From: Cenococcum geophilum 1.58 | Taxonomy: Eukaryota > Ascomycota > Dothideomycetes > Gloniales > Gloniaceae | Length of the DNA: 64,000 bases | Reading direction: 5' to 3' | Assembly: GCA_001692895.1 (NCBI GenBank) | Contig: KV748220.1 | Coordinates: forward strand, 1,426,358 to 1,490,357 | In this document: piece after piece, positions 11,496 through 20,527 of the stretch | How the letters are laid out: each line of letters begins with the position of its first letter | How positions within the stretch are numbered: the stretch's first letter is position 1 | Program-made: the position numbers and the translations under genes | The notes under the pieces: model-generated | What the model was told of the DNA's origin: nothing | What the model saw: only the letters and a program-made list of their open reading frames with translations | The model's database searches: none

Positions 11496-11945
11496 AGATC
11501 CCCTTATAAAAAAACTACTAAAAAAAAAGGACTTGTTAGGCTTTTGCTAGCAGAAAAGCCCTAAAGGCAATCCTCCTCTTACTAAGGAAAGTCTGACTAA
11601 AAGAGATATAGAAAAGTACCTACACCCCCTATTTTATTAGGCTTTTACTTTCTATAGAAGAAAAACCTAGGAAAAGTCTATATTTTGTAGTTTTGGTATT
11701 AGTAGTAGTAGTTTTGGTGTTCTTGTCCGTGCTTTGCTTATACGCTAGGACCCCTTTTACTAAGGCCTCTGTCGCAGAATAAAGGGGGTAATGAGGGGAA
11801 TAAGTCTACCTCTAGCTCGCTAGGTAGGCAGAATTAGGTCTTAGGAGTTAGGAAAACGATAGTTTTTGATGGTAAGATGGGTATGCGTAAGTTTGGAAGT
11901 ACGGCGCCACCTTTTAGTAAGGTTGCATGTGCGGTGAAGGTTTTT

Positions 11946-11956
11946 ACCTAATGTAT
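11946..11956. repeat. LINE target-site duplication, right copy
   Basis: ACCTAATGTAT. The sequence of the interrupted ~1.1-kb unit continues directly after it. Confidence 0.85.
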
Positions 11957-12497
11957 ATATATAGGGGAGGCTATAAGGGAAATATAGGCCAGTTAGACGA
12001 GGACTTAACAGTTAAAGATATAGGCTAGCTTATAAAAGGGGGGGATATAAGCTTAGTTAGTAGAAGAGGGGAAAGTAGGTCGTCTAGTATAGGACCTAAT
12101 ATCTCTATAACCCCTCTCCTATAAGATATAGTCGGCCTATTATAGGGAGACCCTTATAGGTAATGTAAAATAGGAGCTGGTAGTATATAGGGTATTACGC
12201 CCCTATATTACTACTAGCCTCCTATAGGGTATAGTATATAGTAGCCACTACTAGCTTTAGGGACCTTACCCCTTAGCTAGGCTCTAACCCCTAGTATATT
12301 TAGTATATAGGTAGGATTACGTCCTAGCTAGAGAAGACTGCTATATAGCTTAAAAGAACGAATATGCGTATTAGTATATTAATAGACGGAACTATTCGCC
12401 TCTAGGGCGGCTTACTAGTAAGATATATTTAAGAAGTAAATAGGAGTTACTTAGGTAGGGGAGGTTTTTTTAGTCTAGGCCTTAACTATAGAAGGTA
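11957..12497. repeat. ~1.1-kb unit, copy 1, right part (R2)
   Basis: Direct repeat of about 13,515-14,050. Shared landmarks include GGACTTAACAGTTA(A/G)AG, CTATATTACTACTAGCCTCC and AACGAATATGCGTATTAG. It continues the left part (4,518-5,075) across the LINE. Confidence 0.8.
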
Positions 12498-12910
12498 CCT
12501 AAGGCTTCTATATTACAGGATATAGCTATAACGCCCTTATAGGATTACGCCAATAGGTACGTAAAAAGGGAGTTGCGACCCCTAGAAACGGTAGCTTATG
12601 CCTATACTAGCGGAAATAATAAAGAAAGGTATAAAACTAGAGGCTATAAAAGGCTCTTAAGCCGTGCAAAAGCGTACTAACTTTAGGAGGAGACTCTTAT
12701 ATAAACCGCTAGGGGGCGGTCTAGTACTTAGGCTAATCCCATTATAAGATACCCAAAAGAATAGTGAAATTCCCCATTAATTGGTGGTGGCAGCTAACTG
12801 CTTGTGGAAAGCCCTAGGCCCTTAGGCTTAGTAAGGGAAAGCTACTTAAAAACTAAGGTAGAGGCCTAAATAAGCAGGCATGTTAAACTCTACTATATAA
12901 CTACCTGCCA
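12498..12910. other. Spacer between the two ~1.1-kb units
   Basis: No coding frame or known motif is visible. The last ~90 bp (AGCTACTTAAAAACTAAGGT onwards) recur after the second unit (about 14,066-14,150). The full repeating period is therefore longer than 1.1 kb, and the right copy has lost about 300 bp, or the left gained it. Confidence 0.5.
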
Positions 12911-14050
12911 GCTAGTTAACGTAGACGCGCCCTAGGCGTACAACAGGACACCCTTAAGCTTGCACTTGCTCTAAAATCGCAAAGGAAACGCGATAAGGGC
13001 GTAGGGATCCTCTTTTTATAAGAACTTGTTAAGGTTAACGCGTCGCAGATACTTTGTATAAAACTTGTTAAGGCCCCAAGGCTACCGCGAAGAACTTGTT
13101 AAGGCCCTACCTAGAGAACTTATTAAGGCCTCTCTATAAGAGCCTATCTGGTATTCGGTTCACCCAAGTGACTCAGAAGAGGGTCTTAATAGGCGTAGTG
13201 CGCGCGACCTGGTCGACAGCGACAGCGACGCGATAGCGACAGCGACGCAACAGCGACGCGACGGCGACGCGACGGCAACGCGACGGTGACTAGACGGCTT
13301 AACGAGGTGGGAACACGGGCAAAGCTCTAGGCAGCGGAAACACAGGCCAGCTTCGACGGCCCCATAGCGCTCAACTCGCAGGCAACTCGCAGTTGACTCA
13401 CAGGCGACTCACAGGAGGGTCTTAATAGGCGTGGTGCAGGCAACCTGATGCGCATATATATAAGGCGACTTACAGGAGGGTCTTAATAGGCGTAGTATAC
13501 GTAACCTAATGCATATATATGGGGGAGGCTGCAGGGGAAACACAGGCTAGTTAGATAAAGACTTAACAGTTAGAGATATAGGCCAGCTTATAGGAAGGGG
13601 GGATATAAGCTTAGTTAGTAGGAAAGGGGGGAGTAGGTTGCCTGGTACGGGACCTAGCGTCTTTATAGCCCCCTTTTATAAGATACAGTCGGCCTATTAT
13701 AAGGAGACTCTTATAGGTAACGCGAAATAGGAACTAGCAGTAGTATAGAGTATTACGCCCCTATATTACTACTAGCCTCCTACAGGGCGTAGTATATAGT
13801 AGCTACTACTAGCTTTAAGGACCTTACCCCTTAGCTAGGCTCTAACCCTTAGTACACCTAATAGGTAGGTAGGATTATATCCTAGCCAAAGAAACTACTA
13901 CGTGGCTTAAGAAAACGAATATGCGTATTAGTATATTAATAGACGGAACCGTTCGCCTCTAGGGTAGTACGCTAGTAAAATATGCTTAAGGAGTAAACAG
14001 GAGTTACTTAGGCGGGAGAGGTTTTGGCCTAGCCTTAACCATAAAGGTGG
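12911..14050. repeat. ~1.1-kb unit, copy 2 (uninterrupted)
   Basis: Intact equivalent of 4,518-5,075 plus 11,957-12,497. It keeps more CA and TG than copy 1 (for example AACTTGTTAAGG against AACTTATTAAGG), so it has suffered fewer RIP-type changes. It includes a GC-rich minisatellite at 13,206-13,292. Confidence 0.8.
13206..13292. repeat. GC-rich minisatellite of GCGACA/GCGACG units
   Basis: Roughly a dozen tandem hexamer-like units of the type GCGACR with CGACGGC variants. The corresponding place in copy 1 (about 4,818-4,868) is shorter, with fewer units and TG/CA-to-TA changes. Confidence 0.7.
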
Positions 14051-14482
14051 TAACGCCTAAGGGTAGGAATAAGCTACTAGAAACTAGGGTAGAGGCCTAA
14101 ATAAGTAGGTATGTTAAACTTTACTATATTATAGCTAATATATAACTACCTAACCAGTTTTAGGTTATAAAGGAAATAGTAATAAAGGGTAGGGGGGCGA
14201 GTAACGGGCGCCCCCTAATAACTCTATAGTAGTAGAGTAAAGTTTATAATACTAGCGCGTCTATAGGCTTGTTACGGCAGCAGTAGTTCCTAAGGAGGTT
14301 AAAAAGTAAGGTAGTAGGAGCACTATAGGTAACTCGTAGGCGCCTTATAGGCGAGTCCTAAAAGGCGGGGAGATAGATTATAGGGTTTTCTTATATAGAG
14401 TTTTCTCCCTATATATATATAAGGAGTAGTCCGCGTAGGTCTAATAGGGATCTAAATCGGACGTTAAGTAATGAATTATTAT

Positions 14483-14498
14483 TATATAACTTACCTAG
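14483..14498. repeat. Target-site duplication, right copy (16 bp)
   Basis: Exact copy of 4,185-4,200. The gypsy RT/RNase H frame resumes immediately after it. Confidence 0.8.
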
Positions 14499-16705
14499 AA
14501 AGACACGCCTTTTATCTTTAATAATAACTATATAAAAGCCTTTAGAGAGTTAAAAGATTAGCTTATCTTCTCTTTAATCCTTTATCACTATAACTTAGAC
14601 CTTAAGTTAATGCTAAAAACGGATTCTTTTAATAGAGTTATAGCGGGAATCCTATTACAGTTATATCTAGACAGTAAATAGTACCCTATTACCTTCTTTT
14701 TAAAAAATAATAAACTTAGCTAAGTATAACTATAAGGTATATAATAAAGAAATACTAGCTATTATTTAATTACTATTCTAATAGCGTACAAAGCTTAAAG
14801 GTACGAACTCCTAAATTAAAATATACACAGATTATAAAGCCCTAGAGTACTTTATAACTATAAAGCAGCTTACTAAATAATAAGCTTACTAGGCTAAAAT
14901 ACTCTCCTAATTCTTCTTTATAATTATATATTGTTTTAGTAAATAAAACTCTAAGGCTAATATATTAACTTAAAGGAAATAAAATATAGGACCCTAGGAT
15001 AAGCTAAAAGCCTAATATTGGACGCGCGCCCTTCTTTACCCCAAATAGCTTAACCCGCGGATCCTTAAGGAGCTAGACTCTAAGTAGAATAATTTAGCAC
15101 CTATAAAAGAAGTCTTAAATAAACTAATAGGGCTAATTAATTATATCTTAACTGCAAACCGCATAGCTAACTCCCTAAAGGCCCTCCGTAACTAAGCTAT
15201 AAAAGGTAACCCCAATTTAGAAATAGAAGAAGGATTACTTCTATACTAAAAACGGCTTATAGTTTTAGATATTAACAACCTATGGACAAAGCTAATCCGT
15301 AAAGCCCACTATTAAGTCTCTATAGTATACCCTAGTTAAGATAAAACCTACTAACTACTAACGCCCCGTTACTACTAGTAAGGACTTTTATTAGATATAG
15401 ATTAATTTATTAGAAACTGCCACGCCTATAGACGCGTAGATGCCTCTAAGGATTAAACTTCTAGGTAGCTATAACCGCTGCCAGTTCTAGAACGCCCTTA
15501 GTAATATGTTATAATAGACTTTAAGTTGTTTCTAAAGGACGCCCACGGCTATAATACGGCCTTTATTATAATTAACCGACTATATAAGTAATCCGTCTTT
15601 TTCCTTTATTTTAAAACTATAACGGCAAAGGATATAGCCCGCCTCTATATTAACAACATTTATTAATTCTACGGCGCCCCTAAATTAATTATCTCTAACT
15701 ATAGTCCCTAGTTTATATTAGATTTCTAAAACAAATTCTACCGTATCCTTGGGATTAAAATTAAGCTCTCTACTATATTCTACCCTTAAACTAATGGCTA
15801 AACTAAGATTATAAACTAGTATCTTAACTAGTAACTACGTCCCTTTATAGACTACTATTAGGACAACTAGTTAGAACTACTACCTATAATAGACTACGCC
15901 CAGCTTATACTCCCCCACAGTAGTATAGAGATATCGCTATTTAAACTACTTCACGGGTATATACTACAAACGTCCTTTAATTAGGATAGGCCTACTAAAC
16001 CCACTACGGCCCGCGAACGCCTTAGCTATAAAGAGGCCCAGGTATTTGCCAAAAGAATATACGGAGCCTAGGAGACTGCTTAAGCAATTATAAAAAAAGC
16101 ATAAAAAAAGAAGAAGTCTAATATAAACCAACATTATTACAAGGTAGACTTTTAGGTAGGAGGTGAGGTATAGGTATTAATAAAGAACTAGAAAACCTAG
16201 AGGCCGAGCTATTAGCTAGACTACTAAATAGCTAGCCTATAAAAGATTCTTTAAAGGGTAAGACACTTTTTTAAGGTTAAGCTACTAGAGTTAATAAGGA
16301 TCTACCCTATTTTCTCCCCAGACTAACTATAAAAGGCTATAAATAATCTACTACCTAGGCAGTATAATAACCCCCTACCACTAATTTAGATTACAGAGGA
16401 TAAGGAATAGGAAGTTAAAGAAGTCCTAGCAGTTAAAAAGGACTGTAATATCTTAAAATACTATATAAGCTGGGTAGGCCATAACGAAGACCTAAAATAG
16501 TACCCCGTATCTAATTTTAAGTACTCTCCCTATAAGCTACAGGACTTTTATATAGCCTACCTTAACCTCCCTAAACCACCACATAAATTAGACAACTAGA
16601 TTAAGTGCTAGAAAGAAGGGTTAAATAACTATAACGATTTAGACGATAATAGGGAGCTTAGACAACGCCTAAGGGCAGGCTTTTTTAGGAGGGGGGGGGG
16701 GGTAA
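14499..16705 (+). mobile_element. Ty3/gypsy (family 2, copy C1), second part: RNase H, integrase, chromodomain
   Basis: The frame broken at 4,200 resumes here: KDTPFIFNNNYIKAFRELK opens the RNase H region. RNase H runs to about 15,000. Integrase covers about 15,240-16,250 (DGQ-equivalent motif QTNGQTKIINQYL near 15,790-15,830). A chromodomain lies at about 16,395-16,600 (YISWVGHNEDLK, then YSPYKLQDFY). A G-rich polypurine tract at 16,688-16,702 leads into the 3' LTR. Many TAG/TAA codons sit at Gln/Trp positions. The host sequence predates both the tandem-unit insertion and the LINE. Confidence 0.87.
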
Positions 16706-16950
16706 TATAACGGCGCTAGAGCGCGTCACCTACTAAATTCTGCCACCTATCATACTATCTCATATTATCGCGTACTATCTAGTACTGTTTTCTACTATTA
16801 GCTCGCCTACTACTAGCACCTTAGCGGCTCGCGCTACTTATTTGTTTACACCAGCCTAGCAACCCCCTTTCCTTCTCCTTAGCTTAGTATCTTCATTGGA
16901 TAGCAATCTACAAGCTTTAGTTTAGAGGCATTTATGCGAGCTGTCACACT
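16706..16950 (+). repeat. 3' LTR of family-2 gypsy C1 (end approximate)
   Basis: It begins TATAACGGCGCTAG (TGTAACGG before RIP) directly after the polypurine tract. The same architecture is seen at 44,098, but the two LTRs share only their first bases. The right end cannot be fixed, because the matching 5' LTR is not in the window. Confidence 0.5.
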
Positions 16951-17040
16951 TAATACTCCTAATACTTACTATACTTATCGCGGCAAAAGCATTTAAAGAC
17001 TATAATACTATTAAAAAGCTCCTTAATATAATACTACCAG

Positions 17041-18400
17041 AGGATAAGATGCTTTATTTATAATAAAAAAAAGCATATTTAATACGCCTTTCTTTAAAAG
17101 CATATCCATAAGAGAAAAAATTAAAAAGGTGAACGCATTTAGCTTCCGCCTTAAAGCGCTAGGCTTCTACACAGGATACCCTTAGCTGCTTATGGTTTAC
17201 GACTTTAGAGCGGAGGGCTTATACTAAATTAGTATATATATAGTTATTCCCTTTATATTAAGGCTATTTACTAATTAATTTCTAGTAAAGATAAGCTATA
17301 TTTAGCTGCTTAAAGAATAAAGCATACTAGGTAGAGAGATTTAAATATATTTAATAATTACTATACACCTAATAATAGTGGCATAGATAGCTAAGTAAGC
17401 TACTTTAGCACTAAGCTACGCAGCATTATTAATAACCTCTTCCGTGGTTTATTTCTCCTATATAACCTAAAACTATAGCAATCTCTTTTAGTAGAGAAGT
17501 AATATAAGCTTAAAAATAGCTCGAAATATATTAATATAGAGAAGGAGATTACCGCTCTAAAAGGGAAGAAAGACCCAAAATTTATTACCTATTAAAAGGA
17601 GCTTTACGCATAGAGACGCAAGCTAACTACTAAAGAACTCCATAAATAGTAGAAAGTATAGCCGTATAGGTCGGATGTTAAGGATAAGGATAATGACTTA
17701 CTATACTATTACCGGACTATATTTAACTAAACTTAATTTCTTATACCTAAACGGGACCGCCTTACCTTTACTTTCTTTAAGGTCGCTACCTTATAGAACC
17801 CTATAGGCCTTAGCGCTCTCCGTAATATAATTACGCTATATTAAAAGGATGCTAAAGTAGAGTTCCGGCCAGGCTTAGAGCTAAAGAAGTACTATTACTC
17901 TAACTTAGCAAGCTAATGGAAGCCAGCTTAATCTCCGCTTGGCAATACTAAGAAAAAGACTCTTTATAACTAAAGGCATATATATAACTGCTATAAGAAG
18001 AGTTATAATAGATTTTTTAAGCTATGCTTCTAGTATAACTAATAGATTTTTAGGGGGGTATAATAGAGCGACTACTACTAAGCGTATTTAGGCAACCCTA
18101 AAACACTTTCTATTTAATATAACCCTCTTATCTACGGCGGGGTATTTACTACTACTAGCTATTGCCCTTTCTACCTTAGTAATACTAATACCGCTTTACT
18201 AGCTATAGTATAGATATATTAATTCCTAAAACGGGCTATATAGAAAGACTAAATAAGAGTAGACTAGTAAATTGTCCTTATCTAGGCTCGTAATATATTA
18301 CGATATTTAATTTAATTAAAAAGCTAAAGTTCTATCTCTAAGATATTTATTGCCTTAACTTTACTAAAAAACAGAAACTACTAAAAAAAATTGAAAAAAG
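17041..18400 (+). pseudogene. DUF3435 (Starship captain-like tyrosine recombinase) gene, RIP-degraded
   Basis: Reading through TAG/TAA codons, the + strand gives a fungal DUF3435-type protein. A GFYTGYPQLLMVYDFRAEGL segment lies at 17,156-17,219. The recombinase H-x-x-R box reads Y-D-F-R (TAC at 17,198, consistent with a CAC-to-TAC RIP change). Then come an NYYTPNNSGID segment with the candidate active-site Tyr, LRSIINNLFRGL, a Lys/Glu-rich helix, KRDRLTFTFF and LSALRNIITL. C-terminal zinc-finger-like pieces follow (YCPFYLSNTNTALLA; LKFYLQDIYC, where Cys/His appear changed to Tyr). Family members are tyrosine recombinases or their relatives, and those at the 5' end of Starship elements move them. 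The N-terminal catalytic Arg region is missing or hidden by the LTR to the left. A possible C-terminal tail continues to about 19,080. No intact frame remains. Confidence 0.72.
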
Positions 18401-20096
18401 ATAGTAAAGTGGAATTAGAGCTAACAAAAGGTAAAGGCGAAGGTCCTATAATAAGGAATTAAGCATAAATAATAAGCTCTAGTTAAAGTAGGATACGGCT
18501 TTATTAACAAGATAATAGAAAACATTATCTAATGCCCATCTAATAGATCTGCAACACCTTTAAGCCGGTCTATATTGGATTTTAGTAGCTATATAAGTAG
18601 TAACTAGACTAAAAACGGAAACTTTCCCAGTACTAATACCCCGCCGTTATCTATATATAGTGGGATTCTTAAGAAGATTAACCCTAGACTTGTTACTTAT
18701 GCGGCAGCCTAAAGTAATATAATATCTAAGTATAATAAAATTAAGGTTATAAACCTCATAAACCTAAATAAGGGTATACCTCCGCTTCTAATTTAAAGAT
18801 AAATAGCCCACCATCGCCAAACAAATACATAGAGGGCAGTATTAGAGAATTAATGGCTAAAATATAGGATAGGGAGTGCCCGCCCCCTCCCTTTATAATC
18901 TATTTAAGATATTAGTCTACTTACCCCTATACGCCCAGAGGATAACTAGTTTACTATTAAGCGGCTAATTAAAAAGTATATCCGCTAAATTAGCTACCTA
19001 ATTACTAATTTCATTCCTAGCTGGTTTAGGGCTAAGCCTTTATAATTAGACAAATATATTACGTATTACTTTCTATTATTTATTTTTATTCTTATCCTTT
19101 TGCTTTAACTTTATTTGTTTAGGATACTTTAAGAATATATTTAATAGTTATAGTTATAGTTTTCTAATAAAGACTTATGCCTATAACTATATCTCCATTA
19201 AGTAAATCGGCGTTTTTAAACCCTAAGTAATAAATAATATAATAGTACAGTTATTAGCAAGACTAGCTTCTGCCTTAAAAGCTATTAGAAGTTTTCCTTT
19301 ACTTTAACTAGGGTCTATTATCCGTTAAACCTAATTTAGTTAAGTAGTGGGTGCCCTATTACAGGCACCTAAATTAGCCTTACTATTAGCAATATATCCT
19401 TTTTAAAAGACTTTAAATACGTCTAAGAATAGGTGCCTTAATTAATCTATAACTTTTAGACGCCTAAAGAACCCCATTATTTAATAGTTAAGGGCCCTTT
19501 AGCTTTAAAAGCGCTGTAGAAAACTACTCTAAACTTTTACTTCTAACTTTTATAACCGTTAACGCCAGAAACTCTTTAGTATACTAGTATAGATTTTGTA
19601 AAATAAAGCCCTTTATCTTATCCTTAAGGACACCCTTTTCTTTTAGTAAGGCTTAGAGTCTATAACACTCTTCTAATTTATAGTGCAGAGCCATTTCTAC
19701 AGATTAAAAGTATTATTTTTGTCTCTTATAATAGCGCGCTAATTGCTCTTTATGCTTTATTAAAGACTCCTATAGGTAGAGTTACCTTTAAGTTATAAAA
19801 ATTGTACAATAGAATATCTGGGGTTTACCTCTCTTATGCTTTTCTTTTTACCGTTTCTTAGTATTTTTAGTATACTAATATTAAATACCGTAGAGACTAG
19901 AAGCAGACGGCTTAGTATAAATAGTATTATTAGAGAAAGTAGAAATAGCAGAAATGTAGGGGAGTAAAGATATAAATGACCTAAGAGGGTAGACGGGATA
20001 TTTTAAATATAAAGCTTTAATATAGTAATATAGCGTTAATACTAACACCACAGGTAGAATAATCTCTAATACTTATATTAGTAAGCAATAAAATAA
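18401..20096. other. Degraded AT-rich sequence without identifiable gene
   Basis: The first ~600 bp may continue the DUF3435 C-terminal tail (a VINLINLNKGIPPLLI-type stretch near 18,750). From about 19,100 on, the - strand gives runs of 20-40 codons rich in Lys/Gln/Leu, but nothing I can name. All frames are broken by TAA/TAG. Confidence 0.4.
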
Positions 20097-20098
20097 TA

Positions 20099-20525
20099 AC
20101 GTAGTTCCCTAGTAAGCTGGCCACTCTAGCGAGCCGGCCACCTCAAAAACTTACCACAAATTGGAGATTTCATACTTTAATATCTTAACAACTACTTAAT
20201 AATAAATTTTAATAATTTAGATTTAGACTTTTATATACGCTCTGTAGCTTCTATTAAAGTTATATAGTAATTAGTTAAGTGGTTTTTAAAATATAGTAAT
20301 TTAGCTTTAATTTAGCTCCCAAATTATAATATCTTAAAAACCACTTAACTAATTATTATATGACTTTAATAGAAGCTGCAGAGCGTATATAAAAGTCTAA
20401 ATCTAAATTATTAGAATTTATTATTAAGTGGTTGTTAAGATATTTAAAGTATAAAATCTCTAATTTTTGGTGAGTTTTTGAGGTGGCCGGCTCGCTTAGG
20501 TGGCTAGCTTACTAGGGAACTACGT
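20099..20525. mobile_element. Near-palindromic MITE (427 bp), TA target site
   Basis: The whole element folds back. The left half, from ACGTAGTTCCCTAG, is mirrored by the right half ending CTAGGGAACTACGT, and matching inner arms continue to a centre near 20,310. TA flanks both ends (20,097-20,098 and 20,526-20,527). A second copy at 43,408-43,822 shares the inner ~330 bp and the terminal ACGTAGTT but has different sub-terminal sequence. No coding capacity. TA duplication and TIR structure point to a Tc1/mariner-type origin by inference. Confidence 0.8.
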
Positions 20526-20527
20526 TA

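Larger units (their letters stand above)
5076..11945 (-). mobile_element. Tad1-like non-LTR retrotransposon (LINE), near full length
   Basis: The - strand carries ORF1 (coiled coil, Ser/Thr-rich linker, CCHC knuckles) and ORF2 (APE-type endonuclease, reverse transcriptase, RNase H) in the order of the fungal Tad1 clade. The insert is bounded by 11-bp duplications ACCTAATGTAT (5,065-5,075 and 11,946-11,956). The other copy of the host unit (13,504-13,514, ACCTAATGCAT) shows the uninterrupted site. A T run at 5,076-5,082 on the + strand is the poly(A) end of the - strand element. The reading frames have only about a dozen nonsense codons over some 1,200 ORF2 codons, far fewer than neighbouring elements, so it is the youngest or least RIP-affected insertion here. 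Ambiguous bases are concentrated at 6,180-7,750. Confidence 0.9.
4201..14482. mobile_element. Unclassified ~3.4-kb inserted element, itself carrying a LINE
   Basis: This block interrupts the C1 gypsy frame and is flanked by identical 16-bp copies of TATATAACTTACCTAG (4,185-4,200 and 14,483-14,498), only one of which belongs to the gypsy coding sequence. Removing the LINE leaves about 3.4 kb. That remainder contains two direct copies of a ~1.1-kb unit, is locally GC-richer than its surroundings, and shows no coding frame I can recognise. The ends are not inverted repeats and I see no LTR pair. A 16-bp duplication is in the range produced by LINE-type retroposition, but the identity of the element is unknown. 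Confidence 0.6.
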
